From Erythrobacter sp. BLCC-B19 (GTDB lineage: Bacteria; Pseudomonadota; Alphaproteobacteria; Sphingomonadales; Sphingomonadaceae), in the NCBI RefSeq assembly GCF_028621955.1, contig NZ_CP117516.1, positions 2,936,001 through 3,000,000 of the forward strand: a DNA stretch of 64,000 nt, read 5' to 3'. Shown here piece after piece: positions 1 to 9,757 of this stretch. A program made the position numbers and the translations under genes. Each line of letters opens with the position of its first letter. Positions within the stretch are counted from its first letter, which is position 1. The notes beneath the pieces are model-generated. The model was not told the origin of the DNA. It saw nothing but the letters and a program-made list of their open reading frames with translations, and did no database searches.

Positions 1-81
1 GCGCAGCGCGATGACATCGATTCGTCGATCAACGAACTTACTGATTTCGTCGCTGAAATCGAAAAGCTCGACCTGCGCTGA
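1..81 (+). CDS. C-terminal end of an upstream gene (partial)
   Basis: The first 78 bases read open in frame 1 and end in TGA at 79-81, giving 26 residues that finish in EIEKLDLR. The piece is acidic with a heptad-like pattern (INELTDFVAEIEKL), as in a C-terminal helix. MerR-type regulators end in such coiled coils and often sit beside acyl-CoA dehydrogenases in this group, so that is a possible identity, but nothing here proves it. The next gene starts 53 bases downstream on the same strand. Confidence 0.5.
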   Translation, partial: AQRDDIDSSINELTDFVAEIEKLDLR

Positions 82-134
82 CGCGTCAGGTTCAACCCCG
101 CACAACCACGTCTGCACACCAGAGGGATCATCCG

Positions 135-1940
135 ATGCCGACCTATACCGCGCCCACCCGTGACACGCGTTTCATCGTCAACGAAGTGCTCGACCTTGCC
201 AGCTACGGCAATCTGCCGGGCTTCGAGAATGCCACCCCCGACATGATCGACACGGTCATCAACGAGGCGGGCAAGTTCTGCGCCGAGGTGCTCGCGCCGA
301 TCAATCAGGCGGGCGACGAGCATGGCTGCACCCGCCATGAAGACGGCTCGGTCACCACCCCGCCGGGCTTCAAGGAAGCTTATCAGGCCTATGTCGAAAG
401 CGGTTGGGGCACGCTCGGCCAGCCGGTCGAATATGGCGGGCAGGGGCTTCCCCATGTCCTGAGCTTCGCGCTGGAGGAGTTCAGCGGCACCGCCAATCAG
501 GCCTTCGCGATGTATCCCGGCCTTACCGCGGGCGCGATCTCGGCGATCCTTGCCAAGGGTTCGGACGAGCAGAAGGCGACCTTCGTGCCCAAGATGATCT
601 CGGGCGAGTGGTCGGGCACGATGAACCTCACCGAGCCGCATTGCGGCACCGATCTCGGCATGATCCGCACCAAGGCCGTGCCGAACGGCGATGGCACCTA
701 TGCGATCACCGGCACCAAGATCTTCATCTCGGCCGGCGAGCATGACCTCACCAGCAACATCATCCACCTGGTGCTGGCCAAGACCCCGGGCGCCCCTGAC
801 AGCACCAAGGGCATTTCGCTGTTCATCGTGCCCAAGTTCCTGCTCGACGAGAACGGCAATCCGGGTGTGCGCAATGGCGTGACCTGCGGTTCGATCGAGA
901 AGAAGATGGGCATCCACGGCAACGCCACCTGCCTGCTCAACTACGACGGCGCCACGGGCTACATGGTGGGCGAGGAAAACAAGGGTCTCGCGGCCATGTT
1001 CATCATGATGAACGCCGCGCGCCTTGGCGTCGGCATCCAGGGCTATGCCCAGGCCGAAGTCGCCTATCAGAACGCGGTGAGCTACGCGCTCGATCGCCGT
1101 CAGGGCCGCGCGCTGACCGGACCGGCTGACCCTGCCGCCAAGGCCGATCCGATCTTCGTCCACCCCGACGTGCGGCGGATGCTGATGGACGCCAAGGTCT
1201 TCACCGAAGCCATGCGCGCGCTGTGCCTGTGGGGCGCGCTTCAGGTCGATCTGGCTCACAAGGCCCAGACCGCCGAAGAGCGCGAACTGGCCGATCTGCT
1301 GATCGGGCTGATGACCCCGGTGATCAAGGGCTATGGCACCGACAAGGGCTATGACATCGCCAACAACATGCAGCAGATCTTCGGCGGCCACGGCTATGTG
1401 CGCGAGTGGGGCATGGAGCAGTTCGTGCGCGATAGCCGGATCGCGATGATCTACGAAGGCGCCAACGGCGTGCAGGCGATGGACCTGTGCGGCCGCAAGC
1501 TGGCTGCGGGGGGCGGCAAGGCGATCCAGGCATTCTTCGCCATGATCGACGAGGAAGTGGCCTCGGCCAAGCAGGACGAGGTGCTGAAGCCCATCGCCGA
1601 ACGGCTCGAAAAGGCGCTCGGCGAGCAGAAGGCGGCGACCATGTGGTTCATGCAGAACGCGATGGCGAACCCCAACCATCTCGGCGCGGGCGCGCATCAC
1701 TATATGCACATCATGGGCATCGTGACGCTCGGCCACTTCTGGCTGAAGATGGCCAAGGTGGCGCAGGCCAAGCTGGTTGAAGGCACGGACGAGACGGCCT
1801 TCTACGAAGCCAAGCTGGTTTCGGCCAACTACTACGCCGAACGCTTCCTGCCCGATGCCGGCGCGCTGCGCCGCAAGCTGGAGGCGGGCAGCGAATACAT
1901 GATGAAGCTTCCGGCAGAGGCTTTCGCCACGGCTGCCTGA
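135..1940 (+). CDS. Acyl-CoA dehydrogenase with C-terminal domain, DmdC-like
   Basis: This 601-residue FAD enzyme should oxidise an acyl-CoA to the 2,3-enoyl-CoA and pass electrons to ETF in the cytoplasm. The N-terminal half has the family signature MNLTEPHCGTDLG and the segment GTKIFISAGEHD. The catalytic glutamate is probably E441 in IYEGANGVQA. About 130 extra C-terminal residues match the long subfamily that includes 3-methylmercaptopropionyl-CoA dehydrogenase (DmdC), larger than the usual 380-residue enzymes. The start has AGAGGGA about 8 bases upstream. The true substrate cannot be read from sequence: long homologues are common in bacteria that do not use DMSP, so a fatty acyl-CoA is equally likely. 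Confidence 0.93.
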   Translation: MPTYTAPTRDTRFIVNEVLDLASYGNLPGFENATPDMIDTVINEAGKFCAEVLAPINQAGDEHGCTRHEDGSVTTPPGFKEAYQAYVESGWGTLGQPVEYGGQGLPHVLSFALEEFSGTANQAFAMYPGLTAGAISAILAKGSDEQKATFVPKMISGEWSGTMNLTEPHCGTDLGMIRTKAVPNGDGTYAITGTKIFISAGEHDLTSNIIHLVLAKTPGAPDSTKGISLFIVPKFLLDENGNPGVRNGVTCGSIEKKMGIHGNATCLLNYDGATGYMVGEENKGLAAMFIMMNAARLGVGIQGYAQAEVAYQNAVSYALDRRQGRALTGPADPAAKADPIFVHPDVRRMLMDAKVFTEAMRALCLWGALQVDLAHKAQTAEERELADLLIGLMTPVIKGYGTDKGYDIANNMQQIFGGHGYVREWGMEQFVRDSRIAMIYEGANGVQAMDLCGRKLAAGGGKAIQAFFAMIDEEVASAKQDEVLKPIAERLEKALGEQKAATMWFMQNAMANPNHLGAGAHHYMHIMGIVTLGHFWLKMAKVAQAKLVEGTDETAFYEAKLVSANYYAERFLPDAGALRRKLEAGSEYMMKLPAEAFATAA

Positions 1941-1975
1941 TCCTCGCGGATTTCCGCAAAAGGGGCACATTTCGC

Positions 1976-2003
1976 GGGTCGCCATGCGTCGGCATGGCGG
2001 CCC
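1976..2003 (+). terminator. Stem-loop after the acyl-CoA dehydrogenase
   Basis: A 12-base-pair stem (gggtcgccatgc with gcatggcggccc, one G-U pair) closes a 4-base gtcg loop, starting 36 bases after the stop codon. Only a weak T-containing tail (gtgttgcatctt) follows, so intrinsic termination is plausible but not certain. Confidence 0.5.
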
Positions 2004-2055
2004 GTGTTGCATCTTGGCCGCCGCGCAGATGATCGTCGCGCGCTAGCCTCTCGGC

Positions 2056-2577
2056 CTAGTCGAGCCGCCCCATCATCCGCTGCGATCCGCCCTTGACCTT
2101 GAGGCTGGCCGCCGATGCGGCAGCGGGGCGCTCCCACATGCTGGCCGAACGGGCCGATGCGACCCGCGGCCGAGCCGGGGCGGCGGGCTTGGCCGGTGCA
2201 GCGACGGCCGGGGCGGGGGGCGCTTCGGGCTCGGGTTCGGGTTCGGGCTCGGGTGCCGCCGCGACCACCGGTTCAGGTGCGGGCGGCGGCGGGGGAGCGG
2301 CGACCGGAGCGGGTGCGGGCGCGGCCACCACTGGGAGAGGCGCAGGCGGTGCCACGGGAGCAGCTGCCGCCGCAGCCGCAGCGGCCGCCGCTTCAGCCTC
2401 AGCCGCGCCATTGAGGATCTTTTCAGCCACTTCCTCGATCGAACCGACCACCAGCAGCGGTTGCCCGCCGATGATTCCAACGCTCGTCTGGCCATTCTCG
2501 GCGGTGCGCAGCCACGCCACGTTCTCGGCAACGACGAGGTAATTGCCCCCGCGCGATTCGAGCTTGATGAACTTCAT
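2056..2577 (-). CDS. Hypothetical protein with Ala/Pro/Glu-rich tail
   Basis: The 173 residues have two parts. Residues 1-55 look like a small beta-rich domain (start MKFIKLESRGGNYLVV, ending in GSIEEVAEKI), faintly like the short FlbD-type fold, but I cannot assign a family. From about residue 58 the chain is low complexity: an 11-alanine run, proline-alanine stretches and a PEPEPEPEPE block. The basic C-terminus ends KGGSQRMMGRLD. The tail is probably disordered. No signal peptide or membrane segment is visible. It lies downstream of the dienelactone hydrolase gene on the same strand, with 113 bases between, so it may have its own promoter. Confidence 0.7.
   Translation of the reverse strand: MKFIKLESRGGNYLVVAENVAWLRTAENGQTSVGIIGGQPLLVVGSIEEVAEKILNGAAEAEAAAAAAAAAAAPVAPPAPLPVVAAPAPAPVAAPPPPPAPEPVVAAAPEPEPEPEPEAPPAPAVAAPAKPAAPARPRVASARSASMWERPAAASAASLKVKGGSQRMMGRLD
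2225..2254. repeat. Five hexamer repeats (TCGGGY) encoding Glu-Pro pairs
   Basis: Five back-to-back units TCGGGC/TCGGGT lie inside the 2056-2577 gene. On the minus strand they encode the alternating Pro-Glu tract. Such short tandem units can change in number by slippage; each unit is six bases, so changes would keep the frame. Confidence 0.85.
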
Positions 2578-2690
2578 GCGGCCAATTCCCGATCAGAACC
2601 CCGTCAAAAAAAGGGGTGCGAACCTCTCGCTTAGCCGCGGGCGAGTTAAGGAATCGGTCTATGCCGCGTGTTTTGACCTGCGGAAATTGC

Positions 2691-3395
2691 TTAGCTTTGC
2701 GCCGGAGCCACAACGTCGATCAGCCCCATCAGCGCTGTCCATGACTGCTGATCGGCAAGCCGATGATAGGCCGAATTGGGCCTGCGATCAGGGGTCAGCG
2801 GGTTGGTGAAGCCATGCTCGACCCCGGCGAACGACAGGAAATGCCAGTCCGCGCCGACTGCGTCCATTTCCTCCCAAAAGGCGATCACGTCTGCCCGCGG
2901 CACCAGCGAATCGGCATCGCCGTGACAAACCAGCAGGCGCGGTGCGATGGGGTTGGTGGCGGGCAGAGGGGTTGTGAGCAGCCCATGAAAGCTCGCCGCC
3001 AGCGCCAGATCGGCTCCGTCGCGCGCCAGTTCCAGCACGGCCATCCCGCCGAGACAGAAGCCGATGGCAATCTGCGGCAGGCCTGGGGCCAAGTCGGCCA
3101 GCGTTTCGAGCGTCGCCCGCAGTCGCCGCCGCATCGCCAGCGGATCGGCGCGCAGGCGCCCCATCGCGCCGACCGCGCTGTCGAAGTCGTGCGGGGCATC
3201 CGGGCCATAGAAATCGGCGATAAAGGCGACGCACCCCGCCTCGGCCAGCGCAGCCGCTTTGGCCTCGACACCGGGCGAGGTGTTCATAAAGGTCGGATAG
3301 ACCGCCACCGCCGCCCGCGCCGGGCCAGCGGGCCGCGCCAGCCATCCGGTCAGCGCGATCTCGCCATCGGCATAGTCGACCCGTTCGAGCGCCAT
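2691..3395 (-). CDS. Dienelactone hydrolase family protein
   Basis: A 234-residue alpha/beta hydrolase. The nucleophile is C114 in IGFCLGG, with D161 in CHGDADS and H194 in VEHGFTNP, the Cys-Asp-His triad of the dienelactone hydrolase family. No signal peptide is seen, so it is cytoplasmic. The ATG at 3395 overlaps the cysK stop by one base (TGATG); a GTG one codon earlier is an alternative. It is the last gene of the MFS-cysK-hydrolase operon. Family members cleave dienelactone or other small esters and lactones, and no aromatic-degradation genes are nearby, so the substrate is unknown. Confidence 0.88.
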   Translation of the reverse strand: MALERVDYADGEIALTGWLARPAGPARAAVAVYPTFMNTSPGVEAKAAALAEAGCVAFIADFYGPDAPHDFDSAVGAMGRLRADPLAMRRRLRATLETLADLAPGLPQIAIGFCLGGMAVLELARDGADLALAASFHGLLTTPLPATNPIAPRLLVCHGDADSLVPRADVIAFWEEMDAVGADWHFLSFAGVEHGFTNPLTPDRRPNSAYHRLADQQSWTALMGLIDVVAPAQS

Positions 3396-4315
3396 CACTC
3401 GACCGGCAGGAAGTCAGGCACCGACAGGTAACGCTCGCCGGTATCATAATTGAACCCGAGCACACGGCTGCCCGCGGGCAGATCGGCAAGCTTGCTGGCG
3501 ATAGCGGCCAGCGTCGCGCCGGAGGAAATGCCAACCAGCATCCCTTCCTCGCGTGCGGCGCGGCGGGCCATTTCCTTGGCGTCCTCGGCATCGACCGTGA
3601 TCGCCCCGTCAATCGCCGCCGTGTGGAGGTTGCCGGGAATGAAGCCTGCGCCGATCCCCTGGATCGGATGCGGGCCGGGCTGGCCGCCGTTGATGACGGG
3701 CGAAAGCGCGGGCTCGACCCCATAGGCCTTCATCGCGGGCCAGTGCTTCTTCAGCTCCTCGGCGCAGCCCGTCAGGTGCCCGCCGGTGCCGACCCCGGTG
3801 ATCAGCGCGTCAATCGGCGAATCGGCGAAGTCGGCAAGGATTTCCTGCGCGGTGGTGCGGGCGTGAACAGCCGGATTGGCGGCATTGTCGAACTGGCTGG
3901 GCATCCACGCGCCCTGGGTCTGCGCGACCAGTTCCTGCGCTCGCTCGATCGCGCCGCGCATCCCCTTTTCGCGCGGGGTGAGGTCGAAGCTCGCGCCATA
4001 GGCGAGCATCAACCGGCGGCGCTCAACCGACATCGATTCGGGCATCACCAGCACCAGGCGATAGCCCTTTACCGCCGCGACCATTGCAAGGCCGATCCCG
4101 GTGTTGCCCGAGGTCGGCTCGACGATCGTGCCGCCCGGTTTCAAGGCGCCGCGCGCCTCGGCGTCCTCGACCATGGCGAGCGCGATCCGGTCCTTGATCG
4201 AACCGCCGGGATTGCCGCGCTCGGACTTCACCCAGACTTCGTGATCGGGGAACATCCGGGCAAGGCGGATATGCGGCGTGCCGCCGATGGTGGCGAGGAT
4301 GTTGTCAGCCTTCAT
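3395..4315 (-). CDS. cysK: Cysteine synthase A (O-acetylserine sulfhydrylase)
   Basis: A PLP enzyme of 306 residues that makes cysteine from O-acetylserine and sulfide. The PLP lysine is K41 in NPGGSIKDR. The substrate loop TSGNTG spans about 68-73 and the phosphate-binding GVGTGG is at 174-179. The start is [14 protein letters not shown] at 4315, which makes a 4-base ATGA overlap with the upstream MFS stop and fits the family N-terminus better than the longer open frame reaching 4384. It is the middle gene of a three-gene minus-strand operon. CysK rather than CysM is favoured by length and the NPGGSIKDR context. Confidence 0.92.
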   Translation of the reverse strand: MKADNILATIGGTPHIRLARMFPDHEVWVKSERGNPGGSIKDRIALAMVEDAEARGALKPGGTIVEPTSGNTGIGLAMVAAVKGYRLVLVMPESMSVERRRLMLAYGASFDLTPREKGMRGAIERAQELVAQTQGAWMPSQFDNAANPAVHARTTAQEILADFADSPIDALITGVGTGGHLTGCAEELKKHWPAMKAYGVEPALSPVINGGQPGPHPIQGIGAGFIPGNLHTAAIDGAITVDAEDAKEMARRAAREEGMLVGISSGATLAAIASKLADLPAGSRVLGFNYDTGERYLSVPDFLPVE

Positions 4316-5577
4316 GTCGATACCTCTTTCTTGAGCTCCTGCGGCTCGAAGCTGCGGGCGCGGCGCAGTTCGGGGAAATACCACGCCCAGACCAATGTCA
4401 CGACTATCGCACCCATGCCGCCGAATACAACCGCGCCAACAGCGCCCAGCAAGGCGGCCGCGAGGCCCGACTGCATTTCGCCCAGCTCGTTCGAGGCCGA
4501 AATCGCCAGCCCCGAAATCGCCGACACGCGCCCGCGCTTGTCATCCGGGGTGAACAGCTGGACGAGCGAGCTGCGGATGAAGACCGAGACCATGTCGACC
4601 GCGCCCATCAGCGCGAGGATCGCCAGCGACAGGGCAAAGCTGCGCGAGAAGGCAAAGACGACCGTCAGCGCTCCGAACGCCGCAACCGCCCAGAGCATCT
4701 TGACCCCGACCTCGCGCTGTAACGGACGGAAGGACAGGAACAGCGCCACGCTGGCCGCGCCCAATGCCGGGGCGGCGCGCATCAGTCCCAGGCCTTCGGG
4801 CCCGACGAAAAGGATGTCGCGCGCAAACACCGGCAGCAAGGCGGTCGCCCCCGCCAGCAGCACCGCGAACAGATCGAGCGTGATGCAGCCCAGCAGAAAC
4901 CGCTCGCGCCAGACATAGACCATGCCTTCCGCGATCTGCTTCAGCGGCTTGAGGCGCGGCCCATCCTGCTTGGCGCGGATCGGGCGCACGGTCAGGATCA
5001 GGAGCATCGAGCAGGCGAGCAACCCCGCCGAAAGCGCATGGGGCAGCCATTCGCTCTGCGCAAAGATCAGCCCGCCCACCGCAGGGCCGACCACCGTGGC
5101 CGACTGCCAAGCGATCGATGAGAGCGCGATCGCGCGCGGCAGCAGGGCGGGGCCGACGATATTGGGCGCAATCGCGCTCATCGAAGGGCCGACGAAGACG
5201 CGCGCAGCACCATGTCCGGCGGCGAGCAGGAACAAGGCGGGCAGGGTCAGCGCATCGGCCCAGGTCATCACCGCCAGCACCACCGCCACCAACCCGTCGA
5301 TCCCATTGGCAAATGCGGCAACGTGGCGACGGTCGAACCGGTCGGCGGCAAGACCCGCTACCGGGGTCAGCACAAACAGCGCTACAAATTGCGCAAGACC
5401 CAGCAAGCCCAGTTGAAACGACGCTTCGGCAACGCTCATCCCGTAATCGTCGCGCGCCACGGCATAGAGCTGGTAGCCCAGCAGCACCACCATCGACATG
5501 GTGGCAAACACGCCCATGAAGCGTGCCAGCCAGTAGCGGCGGTAATCGCCGATCTGAAGCGGAGAGGTCGGTTCCAT
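4312..5577 (-). CDS. MFS transporter, EntS-like (DHA3 type)
   Basis: A 421-residue inner-membrane protein with about 12 hydrophobic segments, starting [20 protein letters not shown]. The loop [11 protein letters not shown] matches the MFS loop 2-3 signature. The sequence style resembles the EntS/MFS_3 branch, which usually exports small molecules. It is the first gene of the operon with cysK and a dienelactone hydrolase and overlaps cysK by 4 bases. Export of a cysteine or sulfur metabolite is a fair guess from context only; the substrate is not shown. Confidence 0.85.
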   Translation of the reverse strand: MEPTSPLQIGDYRRYWLARFMGVFATMSMVVLLGYQLYAVARDDYGMSVAEASFQLGLLGLAQFVALFVLTPVAGLAADRFDRRHVAAFANGIDGLVAVVLAVMTWADALTLPALFLLAAGHGAARVFVGPSMSAIAPNIVGPALLPRAIALSSIAWQSATVVGPAVGGLIFAQSEWLPHALSAGLLACSMLLILTVRPIRAKQDGPRLKPLKQIAEGMVYVWRERFLLGCITLDLFAVLLAGATALLPVFARDILFVGPEGLGLMRAAPALGAASVALFLSFRPLQREVGVKMLWAVAAFGALTVVFAFSRSFALSLAILALMGAVDMVSVFIRSSLVQLFTPDDKRGRVSAISGLAISASNELGEMQSGLAAALLGAVGAVVFGGMGAIVVTLVWAWYFPELRRARSFEPQELKKEVST

Positions 5578-5590
5578 TGCGACCGCGCCA

Positions 5591-5614
5591 TGGCAGCACG
5601 CGGGCGCGCTGCCA
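5591..5614. other. Inverted repeat between PilZ and MFS genes
   Basis: The 24 bases tggcagcacg...gcgctgcca form an 11-base-pair hairpin with one mismatch and a 2-base centre. It lies just upstream of the MFS start on the minus strand. No T run follows on either strand, so it may be a weak terminator for PilZ, an operator, or chance. Confidence 0.35.
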
Positions 5615-5648
5615 AGCAGGCGAAACTTGTGTGGCTGTCAGTTTGGCT

Positions 5649-5963
5649 TCAGCGTGGGCGGCGCAGGCGCGGGTTGGGCTGGAGCTGGTCGATGATCGAC
5701 ACGAAATCGTCGAGTCGGATGATCCGCTCGAACTGGAATCCCGCCCGGCTGTCGCGCGTCCAGATCACATAGGCCTCGATCCGCCCCACCACCGGCAGGC
5801 GGATGATGATGCGGTCGCCGCGCTGGAGCTGGCTGGCATTGTCGACCATGAAGCCATGGGCCGAAAGGTTGCAGACGTGCAGGTGCAGGTCGCCGTGGAC
5901 GAAGTGCTCGACGATTGCCGGAAAGTCGACCGGATGCCGCGCCGCGCGCCGCATATCGGTCAC
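5649..5963 (-). CDS. PilZ domain protein
   Basis: A single-domain protein of about 104 residues with the two cyclic-di-GMP binding motifs of PilZ: RRAARH near the N-terminus (RxxxR) and NLSAHG about 25 residues on (D/NxSxxG). It probably acts as a free-standing c-di-GMP receptor. The start is uncertain. GTG at 5963 has GGAG 11 bases upstream. ATG at 5954 gives MRRAARHP, and GTG at 5990 would add nine residues. Its target is unknown: no motility or polysaccharide gene adjoins it. Confidence 0.82.
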   Translation of the reverse strand: MTDMRRAARHPVDFPAIVEHFVHGDLHLHVCNLSAHGFMVDNASQLQRGDRIIIRLPVVGRIEAYVIWTRDSRAGFQFERIIRLDDFVSIIDQLQPNPRLRRPR

Positions 5964-6072
5964 ACTGAGGTTAGCTCCACCCGTCGTCACGCGTTGCGAT
6001 CCTTGCCTCTCTGAGGGTTACCCGTCGGGGATGCCGCAGAAAGGCTGACAATTGGTAAAGGCGGACGCGAAC

Positions 6073-7302
6073 CTAGCGGGTTATCAGCGCGTGACGCTTC
6101 TTTCCGAGGCTGAGCCGCAAGGTCTGGCCCTCCGCCGGGCACACCAGTTGCGCAGGGTCGGTGACAGTCTCGCCCTCCAGCTTGACCGCGCCCTCCGCCA
6201 GTTTGCGCTTCGCCTCGCCGCCTGATGCTGTGAGGCCGATCGCGGTGAGCAGGGCGGCAAGGCGCATCCCGTCCGCCCCGACCGAGAGCGTCGGCAGGTC
6301 TTCGCCGGCGCCGCTTCCGGCAAAGGTCTCGCGCGCCGTCGCCTCGGCCCGGGTCGCGGCATCCTCGCCGCGCACGAGTTTTGTCACTTCATTGGCGAGC
6401 ACCACCTTGGCGGCGTTGATCTCAGCACCTTCAAGGGCTTCGAGGCGATTAATCTCATCGAGTGGCAAGTCCGTGAACAGGCGCAGGAAGCGGCCCACAT
6501 CGGCATCGTCGACATTGCGCCAATATTGCCAGAAGTCGTAGGCGGGCAGCTGGGCTTCGTTGAGCCAGACTGCACCCGACGCGGTCTTGCCCATCTTGGC
6601 GCCGCTCGCGGTGGTCAGCAGCGGGGTGGTAAGCCCGAACAACTCGCGCCCGTCCATCCGGCGGCCCAGTTCGATCCCGTTGACGATATTGCCCCACTGA
6701 TCCGACCCACCCATCTGCAAGCGAACATCAAGTTCCTTGGACAAGTGCCTGAAATCGTATCCTTGCAGGATCATGTAATTGAATTCGAGAAAGGTCATCG
6801 GCTGTTCGCGCTCGAGCCGCAGCTTGACCGAATCAAAGGTCAGCATCCGGTTGACGGTGAAGTGCGTGCCGACTTCCTGGAGCAGTTGGATATAGCCCAG
6901 CTTGCCCAGCCAATCATGGTTGTTCACCATCACGGCATCGGTCGGCCCATCGCCGAATTTCAACAGCTTGTCGAACACTGTGAAGATCGACTGGACGTTG
7001 GCTTCGATCGTCTCGTCGGTGAGCATCTTGCGGCTCTCGTCGCGCCCCGTCGGATCGCCGATCCGGGTCGTGCCGCCGCCCATCAGGACGATCGGCTTGT
7101 GCCCGGTCTGCTGCAACCGGCGCAGCATCATGATCTGCACGAGGCTGCCGATGTGCAGGGACGGCGCGGTTGCATCAAACCCGATATAGCCCGGCACGAC
7201 CTGCTTGGCAGCGAGGGCATCGAGGCCTGCCGCGTCGGTCAGCTGGTGAATGTAGCCCCGCTCGTCGAGCAGGCGCAGGAGATCGGACTGATAGGTGCTC
7301 AT
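6073..7302 (-). CDS. tyrS: Tyrosyl-tRNA synthetase
   Basis: A class I synthetase of 409 residues that charges tRNA-Tyr. The HIGH-type motif is HIGS at 50-53 and the KMSKS-type motif is KMGKT at 236-240, both normal for bacterial Tyr[11 protein letters not shown] at about 197-205 is the tyrosine-site signature. Residues 345-405 form the C-terminal S4-like RNA-binding domain. The ATG at 7302 is the natural start ([12 protein letters not shown]). It is a single gene, transcribed away from the DOMON-like gene. Confidence 0.96.
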   Translation of the reverse strand: MSTYQSDLLRLLDERGYIHQLTDAAGLDALAAKQVVPGYIGFDATAPSLHIGSLVQIMMLRRLQQTGHKPIVLMGGGTTRIGDPTGRDESRKMLTDETIEANVQSIFTVFDKLLKFGDGPTDAVMVNNHDWLGKLGYIQLLQEVGTHFTVNRMLTFDSVKLRLEREQPMTFLEFNYMILQGYDFRHLSKELDVRLQMGGSDQWGNIVNGIELGRRMDGRELFGLTTPLLTTASGAKMGKTASGAVWLNEAQLPAYDFWQYWRNVDDADVGRFLRLFTDLPLDEINRLEALEGAEINAAKVVLANEVTKLVRGEDAATRAEATARETFAGSGAGEDLPTLSVGADGMRLAALLTAIGLTASGGEAKRKLAEGAVKLEGETVTDPAQLVCPAEGQTLRLSLGKKRHALITR

Positions 7303-7379
7303 GGGGTGCGCCCCTAACAGGCGCGGGCCACGACGGGAAGTGGCTTGCCGATCCCGTTGCGGGTCGGCACACAGGCGCG

Positions 7380-7895
7380 ATGCACCCGCTGATGCTCCAT
7401 GTCGCCTGCGACCTCGGCCCGATCCGCGCCGTCGCTGCTTCGGTCACCGCGACGCCGCAGGGCTGCGCGGCGGAGTTTCGGCTCGACGGGCATATTCCGG
7501 CGATTGTCCTGCCCCCCGCCGCCACGCCCGGACGGCGCGACAATCTGTGGCAGACGACCTGCTTCGAGATTTTCTGGCAGCCTCTGGGCGGCACCGCCTA
7601 TCGCGAGTTCAACCTTTCGCCCTCGGGCCAATGGGCGGCCTACGACTTCACATCCTTCCGCGAAGGGATGGCAGATGCGCCGGTGGATGCCATTGCCATC
7701 GCCTGCTCCCATGACGGGGACGGCCTGATCCTTCGCGCCAGCATCGCCGCCGACTTGCCCGATCCCGCGCAGGTCGCGCTCAATGCGATTGTCGAGCACG
7801 CCGACGGCGGCAAGCAATACTGGGCGCTCGCCTTCCCGCCCGGCAAGCCCGAGTTCCACTCCGAAGCCAACCGCGCGCTGATTATCGAGCGCTAG
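7380..7895 (+). CDS. DOMON-like domain protein
   Basis: A protein of 171 residues starting [11 protein letters not shown] at 7380. The longer open frame reaching back to 7170 runs into the tyrS 5' end and is not used. The middle carries [12 protein letters not shown] and [15 protein letters not shown], typical of sphingomonad proteins annotated as DOMON-like, a beta-sandwich related to carbohydrate-binding modules. No signal peptide is visible, so it is probably cytoplasmic. The biochemical role is unknown. Its 3' end overlaps the convergent tspO gene by 14 bases. Confidence 0.8.
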   Translation: MHPLMLHVACDLGPIRAVAASVTATPQGCAAEFRLDGHIPAIVLPPAATPGRRDNLWQTTCFEIFWQPLGGTAYREFNLSPSGQWAAYDFTSFREGMADAPVDAIAIACSHDGDGLILRASIAADLPDPAQVALNAIVEHADGGKQYWALAFPPGKPEFHSEANRALIIER

Positions 7896-8379
7896 CTTCG
7901 CGCCCGAAGGGACGGTTGAGCTGCACGATCTTCCAGTTGAGAACGAAGGCAAAGCTGACCCAGATGAAGTAGGGCACGTTGAGCCAGCCTGCGAAACTGT
8001 TGCCCGCAAGTCGGGGCAGCACCACCATCAGGCCCACCACCGATAGCCACAGCAGCACGTTCTCGGCGAGCGCCCAGTCGGGACGCTTCCATTTGAAGAA
8101 CAGCGGCGACCACAGGAAGTGGAGCACGAAATTGGCGCCGAACAGCGCGCACACCCCGGCGCGCGCGGCGGGCGAGGGTGCCTGCGTCAAACCGATGTAG
8201 AAGCTCCAGCCCGCAAGGCCGAGGATCACTGTCCAAGCCGGGCCGAACAGCCAGTCGGGCGGTTGCCAGGGGGGCTTGCGCAGCTGGCGATACCACGGCC
8301 CGATCTCGGTCAGGGCGCCTCCCGCGCCGCCGAGGATGATAGCCCAAGCGGCGGCGATAAGGGCGTTGGTGTTGTCCAT
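7882..8379 (-). CDS. tspO: TspO/MBR family membrane protein
   Basis: A five-helix inner-membrane protein of 165 residues. The signature loop WYRQLRKPPWQPPDWLF and the next segment GPAWTVIL are classic TspO, as is the helix with NFVLHFLWSPLFF. TspO binds porphyrins and, in Rhodobacter, tunes tetrapyrrole and photosynthesis gene expression. The start MDNTN at 8379 is chosen because the longer frame to 8535 overlaps the divergent namZ-like gene. Erythrobacters are often aerobic phototrophs, so a tetrapyrrole role is plausible, but no photosynthesis genes are in the window. Confidence 0.9.
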   Translation of the reverse strand: MDNTNALIAAAWAIILGGAGGALTEIGPWYRQLRKPPWQPPDWLFGPAWTVILGLAGWSFYIGLTQAPSPAARAGVCALFGANFVLHFLWSPLFFKWKRPDWALAENVLLWLSVVGLMVVLPRLAGNSFAGWLNVPYFIWVSFAFVLNWKIVQLNRPFGREASAR

Positions 8380-8451
8380 GCCACTGGATATAGGCACAAC
8401 CTGCCCAATTGCCATTGCCTTTGCTGAAGGGCTGCGCCACCCCTTGCGGCC

Positions 8452-9651
8452 ATGAAGAACGGCATCGACCGGCTGCTGGCCGACCCTGAACTCCTCCGCC
8501 AACTCAAGGGCCGCCGTGTGGCGCTGGTCGCCCACCCTGCCAGCGTGACGTCAGATCTCACGCACAGCCTCGATGCGCTGATTGCCGCAGGGGTGCAGGT
8601 CAACAGTGCCTTCGGCCCCCAGCATGGCCTCAAGGGTGACAAGCAGGACAACATGGTCGAGACCGCGGACGAGATGGATCCGCGCTACGGCATCCCGATC
8701 TTCTCGCTTTATGGCGAGGTGCGCCGCCCCACAGGTCAGATGATGTCGAGCGCCGATGTGTTCCTGTTCGACCTGCAGGACCTAGGCTGCCGGATCTATA
8801 CCTTCGTCACCACCCTGCTGTATTTGCTGGAGGAAGCGGCCAAGGCGGGCAAGGAAGTCTGGGTGCTCGATCGCCCCAATCCTGCCGGGCGCCCGGTGGA
8901 GGGCACGCTGCTGGTGCCGGGGCAGGAGAGCTTCGTTGGCGCCGCTCCGATGCCGATGCGCCACGGCCTCACTATGGGGGAGATGGGCCACTGGTTCATC
9001 GAACATTTCGGTCTCGACGTCGCCTACAAGGTGGTGGCGATGGAGGGGTGGCGTCCGGACGAGGCTGACGGCTTTGGCTGGCCGGCGTCACGCATCTGGA
9101 TCAATCCTTCACCCAATGCCGCCAACCTCAACATGGCGCGCAGCTATGCCGGGACAGTTATGCTTGAAGGCACGACGCTGTCCGAAGGGCGGGGCACCAC
9201 CCGCCCTCTGGAAGTGCTGTTCGGCGCGCCCGATGTCGATGCGGGCGGGGTGCTCAAGGTGATGAGGAAGCTTGCGCCGGACTGGCTTGCGGGCGCTGCA
9301 TTGCGGGAATGCTGGTTTGAACCGACCTTCCACAAGCACTCAGGAAAGCTCTGCAATGCTCTGATGATTCACGCAGAAGGTGAATTCTACCATCACGCTA
9401 CCTTCCGCCCCTGGCGGCTTCAGGCGCTGGCCTTCAAGGCGATCCGCACGCTCTATCCGGATTATCCGCTGTGGCGTGACTTCCCTTACGAATACGAACT
9501 GACCCGTTTGGCGATTGACGTCATCAACGGCGGGCCATCCTTGCGCGAATGGGTCGATGATCCGGCGGCGAGCCCGCATGATCTTGACGTCATGGCGTCA
9601 CATGACGAGGCCGCGTGGGTCGCCGCGGTCAGACCGCATCTGCTCTACTGA
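8452..9651 (+). CDS. NamZ-like exo-beta-N-acetylmuramidase (DUF1343)
   Basis: A 399-residue DUF1343/YbbC protein. Conserved parts include FGPQHGLKGDKQDNM, the FDLQDLG core and DRPNPAGRPVEG. In Bacillus the family (NamZ) removes terminal MurNAc from peptidoglycan fragments. No signal peptide is visible at the chosen ATG (MKNGIDRLL), so it may act on recycled muropeptides in the cytoplasm. The ATG has no strong Shine-Dalgarno, so a different start is possible. An MFS carrier gene follows after 106 bases and might move wall sugars; that link is inferred from position only. Confidence 0.85.
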   Translation: MKNGIDRLLADPELLRQLKGRRVALVAHPASVTSDLTHSLDALIAAGVQVNSAFGPQHGLKGDKQDNMVETADEMDPRYGIPIFSLYGEVRRPTGQMMSSADVFLFDLQDLGCRIYTFVTTLLYLLEEAAKAGKEVWVLDRPNPAGRPVEGTLLVPGQESFVGAAPMPMRHGLTMGEMGHWFIEHFGLDVAYKVVAMEGWRPDEADGFGWPASRIWINPSPNAANLNMARSYAGTVMLEGTTLSEGRGTTRPLEVLFGAPDVDAGGVLKVMRKLAPDWLAGAALRECWFEPTFHKHSGKLCNALMIHAEGEFYHHATFRPWRLQALAFKAIRTLYPDYPLWRDFPYEYELTRLAIDVINGGPSLREWVDDPAASPHDLDVMASHDEAAWVAAVRPHLLY

Positions 9652-9757
9652 CTGACGTCAGATCTGAGCCTTCGGGGTCGCAACGCCCCGACACAGACAC
9701 AAGAATGATCAGGCGACGGACCGCCAGCAAAGGGCGGCCGATGGGAGAGAGAACATC

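Noticed and set aside
2600..2650. Terminator-like T run (seven T on the minus strand) after the dienelactone hydrolase
   Set aside because: The nearest stem is only four base pairs and five bases away from the T run, too weak to call.
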